64,000 nucleotides of DNA from Saprospiraceae bacterium (lineage in GTDB: Bacteria > Bacteroidota > Bacteroidia > Chitinophagales > Saprospiraceae): positions 64,501 through 128,500 of the forward strand of contig JABWBR010000004.1 of assembly GCA_013360405.1 (NCBI GenBank). Reading direction: 5' to 3'. The translations under genes were made by a program, and so were the position numbers. Under the pieces are notes generated by a model that had not been told where the DNA came from, ran no database searches, and saw only the letters and a program-made list of their open reading frames with translations. This document shows, piece by piece, positions 16,337 to 26,127 of this stretch (positions within the stretch are counted from its first letter, which is position 1; each line of letters begins with the position of its first letter).

Positions 16337-19300
16337 ATGAATATCACGACAATAGCTATCAATCGCCCTTCGCTAATCATAGTATTATTCAGCGTGTTTG
16401 CGCTGCTAGGGGTTATCGGATACAAGAATTTGAGTTACGAGCTGATGCCCGATTTTAACCAACCCGTCGTCGTTATTCGCACGGGCTATCCTGGGGCAGC
16501 GCCCGATGAAGTAGAAACGTCAGTTTCCCGAAAAATCGAAGATGCCCTGTCCAATTTGGAAGGCGTAGATTATTTGGTCACCAAATCTCTGCCCAATGCC
16601 TCGGTCATTATTGCCAACCTGAATTACGGCACCGACCTCGACCAGGCCATGCAGGATGCTCAACGCTATATTGACAATATCCGAAAAGATTTGCCTGCCG
16701 ATATTTTAAGCCCTGTGATGAGCAAGGTATCGCCCAACGACTTGCCCATTATGTCCATTAGTGCAACGAGCAATTTGCCTGCTACTGTTTTTTATCAAAA
16801 AATGAAGGACGAGTATTTGCCGCAAATCCAGCAATTGAAAGGCGTGGCTGAAATTACGTTTTTGGGAGGCGAGGAGCGGGAAATACAGGTAAAAGTCGAT
16901 CAGGAAAAACTCAAATACTATCGGGTTTCTATGCTGCAAGTGGTGGATGCCATAAACCGTGCGGGATTGGACTTGCCTGCAGGCAACGTGCAGACCGATA
17001 CGGAAACCAACTCGGTGCGCTTGGTTGGCAAGTTCAATACGCTCAGCCACTTGCGCAACGTTCAGATTGCCATGCCTTTGCCCAATAACCCGGTTTACTT
17101 GAAAGATGTAGCGGAAGTAGTGGACGGTATTCGGGAGGTGACCTCGGTGAGCCGTTACAACGGCAAAAAAGGCATAGGGCTTTTACTCAAAAAACAAGGA
17201 GATGCCAATGCGGTAAACGTCTCGAGAGCAGTGCGCAGCAGGTTTGAGAAAATAGAAAAGCAAAACGCAAAGAACGGAATACAATTCGTGATTGCCGACG
17301 ACAGCACCGACAATACCATTGCCGCCGTTGACAGCGTAGTGGTAGATTTGATTTTGGCAGTCATCCTCGTTTCTTTGGTAATGCTCCTTTTTTTGCGCAG
17401 TTTTAGAAACTCGCTTATCGTTCTGGTGGCGATTCCGACTTCTTTGGTCACGGCATTTGCGGTAATGTGGGTACTCAATTACACCCTCAATTTGATGACG
17501 CTCTTGGCTATGTCCTTGATTATCGGAATCCTCGTAGATGATGCGGTAGTTGTGTTAGAAAACATCCAACGCCACTTGGACATGGGCAAGGAAAAACGCA
17601 AAGCCGCTTTTGACGGGCGTATGGAAATCGGTTTTTCCGCATTATCTATCACGCTGGTGGACGTGGTGGTGTTTTTGCCAATTTTGTTTTTGCAGGTATT
17701 TGTGGCTGATATGCTGAAGCAGTTTTCGGTGGTGGTCATCACTTCCACGCTGACTAGCTTGTTAGTCGGTTTTACGCTTACGCCCTGGCTGGCTTCCCGC
17801 ATCGGTAAAAAAGAAGACCTGCAGCCGACCAATCTTTTCAATCGCTTTTTGATTGGGTTTGAGAAAATATTGGACCGTTTTATCGAGTGGTATGGCAGTC
17901 AGCTGAGTTGGGTATTAAATCACAAACTCATTTTTTCGGGCATTGTGCTCCTGCTTTTTGCCATGACATTGGGCGTTATGAAACAAGGCATCATCGGCAA
18001 AGAATTGATTTCCACGGGTGATCAGGGTAAGTTTCGCTTTGCTTTGGAATTTGAAAAAAATACCTCCATTCAGCACAACGATGCTGTGTCAGTAGCAATT
18101 GAAAAACATATTTTGGCGCAAGCCGAAGTGAAAACCCTGTTCAGCAACGTGGGCGGGCCGAGTACGGGTATAGGAAGCCTGGGCGTGGGCGTGCCTTACA
18201 AAACGGAATTTACCGTCCAATTGAAAGACAAAAAAGAGCTCGATAATTTACGCACGGAAGACTTTATGCTGCGCCTGCGGCAGGATTTACAAAAACAATA
18301 TCCCGACATCCGTTTTTCTATGGCTCCACTAGGTTTGGTGCCCCGTTCTGCGCCTGTGGAAATGACCTTAAGTAGCAGCGATTTGACACAAGTCATGGAA
18401 ACAGGTAAAATGCTAAAAGAAGTGGTGCAGGGTATCCCTGGGGCAGACAACGTGCAATTGTCGGTAGAGGAAGGCAGTCCTGAATACCAGGTTTTGCCCG
18501 ACAAAGATCGCATGCAACGGCTTGGTTTGAACACCGCTTACACGGGGCAAAACCTGCGCGTAGCCTTTACGGGCAACGATGATGCCACCCTTACGGAAGA
18601 CGGTACCGAATACCCGATACGTATTTGGTTGGCTGATTTTGACCGCCGAAACTACGACGACGTGAACCGTCTGCATATCATTAATCCGATGGGGTTGCCC
18701 GTACAAGTGGCACAATTTGCGAAAGTAGTCAAAGACCGCACCCCCTCGCTTTTGGAGCGCAAAGACCGACAACCGGCTATCACGCTAACCGCTGATGCAT
18801 TAGGCAGACCTTCGGGAACGGTTGCGGACGAAGTAGTGGCGTATTTAAAAAACAATCCCTTGCCCGAAGGAATGAGTTTAACCTGGGGTAGCGACATCAA
18901 GCGGCAAAACGATAGTTTCGGCGCATTGGGCGGCGTTTTGGCGATTTCATTTCTATTGATCTACCTGATTATGGTCGCCTTGTACGATAGTTTTATTTAT
19001 CCTTTTGTGGCACTTTTTTCCATACCCGTAGCAGCGATAGGAGCATTCTTAGCCCTGAATTTATCCCTGAGCAATTTAAGTTTGTTTGCCCTTTTGGGTT
19101 TGATTATGCTCATGGGCTTGGTAACTAAAAATGCCATTTTGATAGTCGACTTCACCAACCAACTCAAAGCCGAAGGGCTGCATTATCGGGAGGCATTGAT
19201 ACAAGCAGGAAAGGAACGCATGCGCCCCATATTGATGACGACATTTTCTATGGCTATCGGGATGTTGCCGATTGCCATGGCAAGCGGCACAGCCAGTGAG

Positions 19301-19417
19301 TGGAAAAATGGACTGGCCTGGGTCATCATCGGCGGTTTGCTTTCTTCTCTCATATTGACGGTGTATTTGGTGCCGATGATGTATTATCTGGTAGATAGGG
19401 TGAAGGAGAGGGGGTAA
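16337..19417 (+). CDS. RND-family multidrug efflux permease (HAE1-like)
   Basis: A 1026-residue inner-membrane pump of the AcrB type with twelve transmembrane segments and two large periplasmic loops. The proton-relay helix reads GILVDDAVVVLENIQRHLD; the Asp pair is intact. The N-terminus NITTIAINRPSLIIVLF and MPDFNQPVVVIRTGYPGA are typical. It uses proton-motive force to export lipophilic compounds through the adaptor and TolC protein encoded upstream. It is the last gene of the TetR-controlled operon. HAE1 (organic substrates) fits better than HME (metals), since the heavy-metal Met/Glu motifs are absent. Confidence 0.92.
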   Translation: MNITTIAINRPSLIIVLFSVFALLGVIGYKNLSYELMPDFNQPVVVIRTGYPGAAPDEVETSVSRKIEDALSNLEGVDYLVTKSLPNASVIIANLNYGTDLDQAMQDAQRYIDNIRKDLPADILSPVMSKVSPNDLPIMSISATSNLPATVFYQKMKDEYLPQIQQLKGVAEITFLGGEEREIQVKVDQEKLKYYRVSMLQVVDAINRAGLDLPAGNVQTDTETNSVRLVGKFNTLSHLRNVQIAMPLPNNPVYLKDVAEVVDGIREVTSVSRYNGKKGIGLLLKKQGDANAVNVSRAVRSRFEKIEKQNAKNGIQFVIADDSTDNTIAAVDSVVVDLILAVILVSLVMLLFLRSFRNSLIVLVAIPTSLVTAFAVMWVLNYTLNLMTLLAMSLIIGILVDDAVVVLENIQRHLDMGKEKRKAAFDGRMEIGFSALSITLVDVVVFLPILFLQVFVADMLKQFSVVVITSTLTSLLVGFTLTPWLASRIGKKEDLQPTNLFNRFLIGFEKILDRFIEWYGSQLSWVLNHKLIFSGIVLLLFAMTLGVMKQGIIGKELISTGDQGKFRFALEFEKNTSIQHNDAVSVAIEKHILAQAEVKTLFSNVGGPSTGIGSLGVGVPYKTEFTVQLKDKKELDNLRTEDFMLRLRQDLQKQYPDIRFSMAPLGLVPRSAPVEMTLSSSDLTQVMETGKMLKEVVQGIPGADNVQLSVEEGSPEYQVLPDKDRMQRLGLNTAYTGQNLRVAFTGNDDATLTEDGTEYPIRIWLADFDRRNYDDVNRLHIINPMGLPVQVAQFAKVVKDRTPSLLERKDRQPAITLTADALGRPSGTVADEVVAYLKNNPLPEGMSLTWGSDIKRQNDSFGALGGVLAISFLLIYLIMVALYDSFIYPFVALFSIPVAAIGAFLALNLSLSNLSLFALLGLIMLMGLVTKNAILIVDFTNQLKAEGLHYREALIQAGKERMRPILMTTFSMAIGMLPIAMASGTASEWKNGLAWVIIGGLLSSLILTVYLVPMMYYLVDRVKERG

Positions 19418-19433
19418 AGTCGCCCCCTCGGTT

Positions 19434-19961
19434 TTACTTCCCCGCCAGCGCCTCCACAAACTGCCTTAATACCTTGTCAGCGCGGCGCTTGCCCCAGCCC
19501 ATCACCGGGTTTTGCCAGAAATTATAGGTAGCCTCCGTTCTCCCGGTTTTTGCATTGATCACCTCGATGTCGAGATTGGCGTAGGCTGTTTTGGTAAACG
19601 AAGCGGCTTGGGCGACCTGGTAGCGGATAATGTAATCGGCTTCCTTGTTTTCAAAAATTTGCATCGATACCAGCCGAAAGTTGTCGACCTGGTAAGTGGA
19701 GTCAAAAGTAGTGACCGTAGACATCCCGACCGGCACGTTGCCGCTGACGCGGTTGTCGGCAATGACGGTAAATCCTTTGAGGGCCAGTTGGTGTTCCAGT
19801 TTGCCCAGCACGAGGTCGTTGGTGTTGACCGTTACTACTTTGAACGTGCCTTTTGGATTAAAATCATCCGTTTTGTGAAACGACTGCCGGGAAATACTAA
19901 TACATGATGTGGCGAGTAATGCCATGCTTGCGGCCAGGATAATTTCGAATTGCGTTTTCAT
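19434..19961 (-). CDS. Lipoprotein of unknown function
   Basis: A 175-residue lipoprotein. From ATG 19961 the signal MKTQFEIILAASMALLATSC gives a lipobox with Cys20; an upstream in-frame start at 20018 adds residues before a good signal and is rejected. The mature part is a mixed alpha/beta domain (TFKVVTVNTNDLVLGKLEHQ ... YIIRYQVAQA), similar in style to DUF4136-type lipoproteins, but I cannot place it firmly. It is convergent with the RND operon. Outer-membrane or periplasmic location is expected. Confidence 0.65.
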   Translation of the reverse strand: MKTQFEIILAASMALLATSCISISRQSFHKTDDFNPKGTFKVVTVNTNDLVLGKLEHQLALKGFTVIADNRVSGNVPVGMSTVTTFDSTYQVDNFRLVSMQIFENKEADYIIRYQVAQAASFTKTAYANLDIEVINAKTGRTEATYNFWQNPVMGWGKRRADKVLRQFVEALAGK

Positions 19962-20100
19962 ACTGCTTCTTTTTGATGCTATGTTGAATAGGAATATCAC
20001 ACCTAAAACTACTAGCAATGCATAGCAGAAAGTGTTATGAATAGGTTAATCCGGCTGGATTGACGCGTTAATCCTGTTTAAGAAATGCAATCCCCTGGCC

Positions 20101-20114
20101 TTAACAATTGTTAA
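20101..20114. promoter_or_regulatory. 14-bp palindrome TTAACAATTGTTAA
   Basis: A perfect palindrome 15 bases beyond the stop of the seven-helix gene, in a 167-base gap that shows no gene. It may be a protein-binding site or part of a weak terminator. Confidence 0.35.
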
Positions 20115-20128
20115 AGCCGAAGCGCTTA

Positions 20129-20812
20129 TTACGCAAACGGCGGATCCAACTGGGGTTGTTTCCAATTGTATACCATCCAGATATAAAAGCAATCGATGGC
20201 AAAAACTACGGGGCCGCAAACGTGCTCAAAATGGGTGCCCGGCGGTATCATATTCCAGAACGCGATAGTAATAATACCGCTTCCCAGCATTTTCAGCCAG
20301 GCCACTGATTTGAGGAATGTACCGGATTGGTACTGCCGCATATACAAGCCGATATAGAGTATAGAAATAAAGAGGTTGAGAATATAGGCGGAATTGACCC
20401 CCAGGGGGTGATCGTAACCCGAGATGACAAAAGAGTAGATCAGCGCGATCCACAGCGCAGTCAGGCTAAATAAAATGGGTTTATAATTTTTGCGAATGTA
20501 TGGATTTTGGATTTGTTTGTGCCCATACATGACTACATGGGCAAAGATAAAGCAGTCGAAAATAAACCAGGCGCGATAAAGAATAATATAAAGCGCACCC
20601 AGATCAATTCTGTCGGCAAATATCCAGGCCCATAGCCCCTCCCAGGCGATGTTACCGGCGGCCACAAAATAGGGCATTTCAACATACTTGTGTTTGCGGA
20701 TATTGATGATCATGAAAAAATACAGAACGACCCACATGGCGCCGCCTATGGCGCACATGGCTAACTGGGCAACGGTGTATTTATCGGTGTTGAAGTAGTA
20801 GGTCCAATCCAT
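20129..20812 (-). CDS. Seven-helix membrane protein resembling PaxB/Pyr4 terpene cyclases
   Basis: A 227-residue protein with seven predicted transmembrane helices. FVAAGNIAWEGLWAW (49-63) with Glu58 and FAIDCFYIWMVYNW (204-217) with Asp207 match in place and context the two acidic residues known to be essential in the fungal membrane cyclases (Glu63 and Asp218 of Pyr4); YRAWFIFD (79-86) is also typical. Those fungal enzymes protonate and cyclise prenyl chains in meroterpenoid pathways. The protein is last in an operon with an MpaB/Lcp-like oxygenase and a large signalling protein. Bacterial members of this superfamily have no agreed function, so cyclase activity is inference. Confidence 0.6.
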   Translation of the reverse strand: MDWTYYFNTDKYTVAQLAMCAIGGAMWVVLYFFMIINIRKHKYVEMPYFVAAGNIAWEGLWAWIFADRIDLGALYIILYRAWFIFDCFIFAHVVMYGHKQIQNPYIRKNYKPILFSLTALWIALIYSFVISGYDHPLGVNSAYILNLFISILYIGLYMRQYQSGTFLKSVAWLKMLGSGIITIAFWNMIPPGTHFEHVCGPVVFAIDCFYIWMVYNWKQPQLDPPFA

Positions 20813-20823
20813 AATACCGGGAT

Positions 20824-23800
20824 TTAGTGAGATGAAATATCAGGGTCTTCAGAATATTGAATATTCGTTTGTAATTGGTGGTTGATATTTTGTTGGTAAA
20901 TTGAGGTGGGTTTGTCTGCTGGATTTTTTTCAAGGATAGTATTAAAAAGCGCCAGCGCTTCGCGGTACTTTTGTTTTTCATAATTTGCTACAGCCATTTC
21001 AAAATTCGCAATTGATTCTTTTTTGAGTTTTAAAACAGCGGGGTCGTCGCTATCAAATACTTCGTAAACAGTGGTGACGCTAGATTTTCCCCTATATCTT
21101 TTCTGACTAAGTTTTCTGATTGCATATTGTGAAGGGTTTTTGAGGTTGTCGTAGGTTTCTTTGGTAATAATAAATGGCGCTCCTGAAATTTTTGTATCTT
21201 TTTCTACCCTTGAAGCCAGGTTTACCACATCAGAAATAACCGTACTGTTCATACGGTCTTCCCCTCCCACCGTACCTAGCATCAGGCTGCCGGTGTTGAG
21301 GCCGATTCCAATCTGAAGGGGTTCGAGCCGGCGTTTGTTGGCATACAAGAGATCGCTATATGCCTTTAATTCGCGCAACATAGCAATGCCGCACTGAATA
21401 GCGTCATCGGCATTGGTAGGGAAAAGCGCCATAATCTCATCGCCGATATATTTATCAATAAAGCCATGATATTTTCGAATGATAGGCTCCATCCTGCTCA
21501 AATACTCATTGATAAATTCAAAATTTTCGGCGGGGTTCAACTTTTCCGACATGCCGGTGAAATTCCGGATATCGGCAAACAACACCGTCATATTCATTTG
21601 CACCTGGTCGCCGAGTTTGACGTCTATTATGCTATCTTTTCCGAGCATTTTGAGAAATTCCTTGGGAACAAACCGCTCGTACGAACTGGTCAGTTTTTTC
21701 AGGTCGGAATACAGTTTTGCGTTATCGATCGAAACGGCAATCTGAGACGAAATATAGTTGAGCAGTTGTACGCGGTCGGTCTTGAAGCTACCGGCCATTA
21801 CGTTATTTTCCAGGTAAACTAATCCGGTAAGCTCCCCGTTTTTGATTAATGGTGTACAAAGGATTGACCTGGGTGAATTTATTTTAATATAAGGAGATTT
21901 TGAAAATTGTTCGTTTTGCGTAGCCTCTTCGATGATAACGGTCTCTCTTGTTCGCATGACGTATTGGCAAATATTCGTAGGAACAATAGAGGTCTCATTG
22001 GCAATTTCCGTTTCATCCAATAGCACACTGTGGATCATTCTTACTTCTTCATTTTTTTGCTGTTCCGCCTCAATAAACCACCGGTTATTATTTTTCATAA
22101 TCAAAACAGCTTTCTCGGCGCCTGCATTTTCGATAAAAAGCGTCATCAGTTTCTTGATCAGCTTATTAAAATCAATTTCTCCGGAAATAAGCTGTGAAAG
22201 TTTGATGAGACTTTCCTGGTCGAGGGAGGTATGCCTGGCAGATCCAATACCTGTAATCGTACCCGGCGTACTTTTCAGATTGGATGAAATAAACTCTGCG
22301 AGCGACTCGGCGCCCCATGCGTTAAATCCATGTGCGACTTCGATCAAGTAATATTCCGCGATCCTGGCATGTCCGATTGCCTGATTGAGTGCTGCGCACA
22401 AATAATTGCCCAATGCAGCTTCGTGGACATAATTGCGGGCTTTGGCTACCTCTATGGCCTTATCATACCATTTTTGCGCCTCGTTATACTGGCCATTGAC
22501 TTTAGCCGCTTCTGCCTTTAGTAAAAAATCCCAATGTTGAAAATTAGAAGGGCAATTCAAGGCCAGTTTTTCAATTTGCTTTGATATTCGGTTTATCAGT
22601 TTTCTTATGCGACTCTTCTCCTTCGGTGGGGCTGTAAAAAATAGTCTACCGTATAAAACAGCCTGCAAATAATTAAAATAGGGACCCAACACGGTTCCCA
22701 GCGTTACATTCAATACATCCAGCACTTCTCGTTCACAGGCCCTGGCGCGATCATATCTTTCAAAGAGGATATGATTATACATTTGAAAAATTCTCGAATA
22801 AACCCGAATAGATTTATGCTCGGTCAGCATTAATTTTTCTTCCAATTCCGCGGCACTAATTTCTATTCCCTTTATACTTGTTAGCGGTTTATCCGGGCCG
22901 TCTTTAAGTTCCTGAATTACACTAAGGCCTGCCAGCAGAATCAAATGAAAATTATCGGTTTTTATTTGCGCCGTGAAATACAAATTGTCGAGCACAATTT
23001 GCCGCAATTCATTCAATCGCTTGCCCTGAATAAAATTCAAGAAAAAGAAATACATAGTTGACGGTGCGGCATCAGTATGGACGCCCACTTCCATGGCCAG
23101 ATCAACAGATGTTTGAAATTCTTCGAGCGCTTCTTTAAAGGGAAGTTTTGCATAAGCAGTCATGGCGAGGCCAAAATGGGCCATCGACATGGCCGCCTTG
23201 TTTCCCAGGTAGTGCGAAGAAGCAACGGCAATTCTATTGTAAGTTAAAGGCGCCTGTTGATTATTAAATCCGATCGACAAAATGCCCCCATAAGTACTAT
23301 ACCCGCCAATAGAAAAATCGTGTTTGCCTTTTTTTAGGGTAAGCTGGAGTAATTTCATTCCCAAAACAGCCATCAATTCTTCGCTACGGTCGTAGGCAAA
23401 TGTCAGGGATTTATAGATTAAAGCCATGGCCATTCGGGATGCGGGGTCCTTCATTTCAGGAAGGTGAATCAATTCTTCTTCGGTTTTGCCTTTTATCAAA
23501 AAATAGGACTTGATCAGTTCGATAAATACGATTAAGGGGCTGGATTTTGGGGAAAATTTCAAGCCCAGCAAATTCAAGCCTTTTAGTCCGATATCGAGGA
23601 TGTTATCGATTTTTGACAGGTGCTGGTATTGAATCATTTTCCGATAATGCAGCTCTGCTTTTTTTACATTATCCGGTATTCTGGTGAGCAAGGAATCAAA
23701 ATATAGTTCAGCTTCTTCAAACCGGTTGGTTTGGTAGGCACAATCCAAGAATTCCAGGCCTAACTCGAGTGCCAAATCTCCATCGTCTTTCCAGATATTT

Positions 23801-26127
23801 TCACCGACGAGTTGTTGGGCTATTGACAAATAATTATAAGCGGCATCATAGGCAATGATTTTTTTTGCAGCCTGGCTTGCATTAAAATTTAGCCGGGCTA
23901 ACCATTTGGCCTGCTGGTAATCAGAAACGAGATCTATGCCAAAATTCAGGTGAAAAACCAACTGAAAAATCTGGTCGTCGATTTGGTCGGATTTCAGGGA
24001 GGCGAATAATAGTTTTCCAATATCAAAATGCGTTTGTTGTCGCTCGTTTTCGGGTATCAGCGAATAAAAAACCTGCTGTACCTTGTCGTGCGCAAACTGA
24101 TATTCCACATCCATCCCTTCCCGTACCCAATGAATCTGGTTGACATTTTTATAAAACACATACCCTTCATTAATCGCAAGATCAAGCATATCGCTAATTG
24201 CATTAATGTCTGCTTTTCTTACGGTAGAAAGGGTTTTCAGCATAAAGCTATTGCCGATACAGGCGGCGCTTTTTAGAGTTTCAATAACCGCTTCGGGCAT
24301 TACCGCAATTTTGTCTACCAGCAATTCCACTACATTACTGCTGATAAACATGGAGCGAATGCGCGGCAGATCCCATTCCCATACTGGTTTTTTTTCTTCG
24401 AGGGACTTATCCCAACTGAATTTTAACAATCCTTCTTCATACAGGGTGTTGATAAATTGATAAGTAAAATAGGGATTGCCCTGGGTTTTGTGGAAGACTT
24501 CTTCGGCAAGTTTTGAGGTGAGCGCCGGTTCAGCGCTTAAGGTGTCGGAGATCAATTCGTTGATTAGGCCGGTATCTAAATTGCCGAGTTCTGTGGTAGA
24601 CAGGTATACTCCCGACCGCTCAATCTCTTCCAGTTTCATGATCAAGGGATTGGTCTGTTCTAATTCATCAGATCGGAAGGCGCCTATCAGTAACAAATAT
24701 TTGCAATCGGCATCGGTAATCAGGTTTTTTAATAAATTGAGGGAGGCATTATCGGCCCATTGGAGGTCGTCCAGAAAAATGGTTATCGGGTGTTCCTCCG
24801 TTGATATAGATTTAAAAAACCGGTTGAGCAGGTCGTTGAGCCTGTTTTGTGTTTCTGTAATGCCCAATTCCTCGGCGGAGGGTAGTTCATGGATAATAAA
24901 TTGAAGATTGGGAATAAGGCCGGTCAAAACGCCGGTGCTATTGCCCAGCGTCTTGGTCAGCAGGGTTCTCCATTTATGAATTTCCGCCTCATCGGTTGTG
25001 AGTAGCTGGTTAATGAAATCTTTAAAAATTTCTATCCATGCAGAGTAGGGGATATTTTTCGCGAACTGGTCAAATTTCCCTTGTAGAAAAAAGCCCTTAT
25101 TTTCGGTAATCGGCTTGCGCACTTCTTGTACGATAGCGGATTTACCCGTTCCGCTTTCCCCTGAAATAATAACTGCCCTGCGGTCTCCTTTGTGTGTTAA
25201 GCGCAAATTATCCAGCAGCATTATATTTGCCGGCTCTCTGCCGTATAGTTTCTGTGGTATTTGCAGTTTACCGGAGAAGTCTTTTTCACCAAGGATAAAA
25301 GTATATTCTAATCCGCTATCCCAGTTTTTTATAACGCGATCAAGATCGTATTTCAAACCCAAAGCCGACTGATACCTGTCCTCTGCATTTTTTGCCAGGA
25401 GTTTTAAGATAATTTCAGAGAGTATCTTGGGAATGGCATGATTGATTTTATGAGGTTCAACCGGAAGCCGGGCGAGGTGTGCGTAAATCAATTCCAGAGA
25501 ATCATTGCTGTTGAAAGGTCGGCTTCCTGTAAGTATTTCATAAAGCGTTATGCCCAGTGAATAAAAATCGGTTCTATGGTCCAGCGCTCTGTTGGTTCGG
25601 CCGGTTTGCTCGGGCGAGATATAGGGTAAAATACTGCGAAGTTTCTCCGCACTAATTCGGCCTGAAGCTTTTATACTGAACCTGGTCATCAAACTCGCGT
25701 CAATGATGGTGGGTTCTTTGGTGACGGGGTGAATAATGATATTAGTGCTGCAAAGGCTGCTGTGTATCCAGCCGGCATGGTGCAATTGACCGAGGGTTTG
25801 ACACAATTTTGAAACAATCTCCAGTAAAGTCAGAATATTTTCTGGTGTAGCAGCCGCAAATTCCCGTAAATTTTGGCCCTCCACATATTCCAGCTCGAGA
25901 AAATAATTCCCTTCGCCTTCGTTAAATCTGATGGCCTTTCGCAGGCCGGGAATGTCTAATTGCCGGGTAGTAATAAATTCATTTTTGAGCTGGGCGACCA
26001 AATCGTCGCTTGGGAAAGGAGCATTTAATTGTTTTAGGATAACAGGCTTGTTACCCTGGCCGGTTTGCTTCAGGTAAATAAGGTGAACCGGGTTTTCTCT
26101 TAGTAGTATGTTTTTACTTTCAGCCAT
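20824..26127 (-). CDS. Giant pseudokinase-AAA-TPR-GAF-nucleotide cyclase
   Basis: A 1767-residue cytosolic signalling protein. In order: a protein-kinase fold (1-270), AAA/NACHT-like ATPase with Walker A GESGTGKS (323-330), a long TPR-like helical region (about 650-1290), a GAF domain (about 1320-1500) and a class III nucleotide cyclase (about 1530-1700). The cyclase looks active: LFADIRNFTG and DKYIGDEIMALF hold metal and base residues, and NLASRVEK holds the transition-state Arg. The kinase does not: HRD is HSS (122-124), DFG is DAS (143-145), while Lys32 and SPE (171-173) remain. It overlaps the upstream oxygenase gene by one base and precedes the seven-helix gene by 11, so all three are one operon. 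Confidence 0.88.
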   Translation of the reverse strand: MAESKNILLRENPVHLIYLKQTGQGNKPVILKQLNAPFPSDDLVAQLKNEFITTRQLDIPGLRKAIRFNEGEGNYFLELEYVEGQNLREFAAATPENILTLLEIVSKLCQTLGQLHHAGWIHSSLCSTNIIIHPVTKEPTIIDASLMTRFSIKASGRISAEKLRSILPYISPEQTGRTNRALDHRTDFYSLGITLYEILTGSRPFNSNDSLELIYAHLARLPVEPHKINHAIPKILSEIILKLLAKNAEDRYQSALGLKYDLDRVIKNWDSGLEYTFILGEKDFSGKLQIPQKLYGREPANIMLLDNLRLTHKGDRRAVIISGESGTGKSAIVQEVRKPITENKGFFLQGKFDQFAKNIPYSAWIEIFKDFINQLLTTDEAEIHKWRTLLTKTLGNSTGVLTGLIPNLQFIIHELPSAEELGITETQNRLNDLLNRFFKSISTEEHPITIFLDDLQWADNASLNLLKNLITDADCKYLLLIGAFRSDELEQTNPLIMKLEEIERSGVYLSTTELGNLDTGLINELISDTLSAEPALTSKLAEEVFHKTQGNPYFTYQFINTLYEEGLLKFSWDKSLEEKKPVWEWDLPRIRSMFISSNVVELLVDKIAVMPEAVIETLKSAACIGNSFMLKTLSTVRKADINAISDMLDLAINEGYVFYKNVNQIHWVREGMDVEYQFAHDKVQQVFYSLIPENERQQTHFDIGKLLFASLKSDQIDDQIFQLVFHLNFGIDLVSDYQQAKWLARLNFNASQAAKKIIAYDAAYNYLSIAQQLVGENIWKDDGDLALELGLEFLDCAYQTNRFEEAELYFDSLLTRIPDNVKKAELHYRKMIQYQHLSKIDNILDIGLKGLNLLGLKFSPKSSPLIVFIELIKSYFLIKGKTEEELIHLPEMKDPASRMAMALIYKSLTFAYDRSEELMAVLGMKLLQLTLKKGKHDFSIGGYSTYGGILSIGFNNQQAPLTYNRIAVASSHYLGNKAAMSMAHFGLAMTAYAKLPFKEALEEFQTSVDLAMEVGVHTDAAPSTMYFFFLNFIQGKRLNELRQIVLDNLYFTAQIKTDNFHLILLAGLSVIQELKDGPDKPLTSIKGIEISAAELEEKLMLTEHKSIRVYSRIFQMYNHILFERYDRARACEREVLDVLNVTLGTVLGPYFNYLQAVLYGRLFFTAPPKEKSRIRKLINRISKQIEKLALNCPSNFQHWDFLLKAEAAKVNGQYNEAQKWYDKAIEVAKARNYVHEAALGNYLCAALNQAIGHARIAEYYLIEVAHGFNAWGAESLAEFISSNLKSTPGTITGIGSARHTSLDQESLIKLSQLISGEIDFNKLIKKLMTLFIENAGAEKAVLIMKNNNRWFIEAEQQKNEEVRMIHSVLLDETEIANETSIVPTNICQYVMRTRETVIIEEATQNEQFSKSPYIKINSPRSILCTPLIKNGELTGLVYLENNVMAGSFKTDRVQLLNYISSQIAVSIDNAKLYSDLKKLTSSYERFVPKEFLKMLGKDSIIDVKLGDQVQMNMTVLFADIRNFTGMSEKLNPAENFEFINEYLSRMEPIIRKYHGFIDKYIGDEIMALFPTNADDAIQCGIAMLRELKAYSDLLYANKRRLEPLQIGIGLNTGSLMLGTVGGEDRMNSTVISDVVNLASRVEKDTKISGAPFIITKETYDNLKNPSQYAIRKLSQKRYRGKSSVTTVYEVFDSDDPAVLKLKKESIANFEMAVANYEKQKYREALALFNTILEKNPADKPTSIYQQNINHQLQTNIQYSEDPDISSH

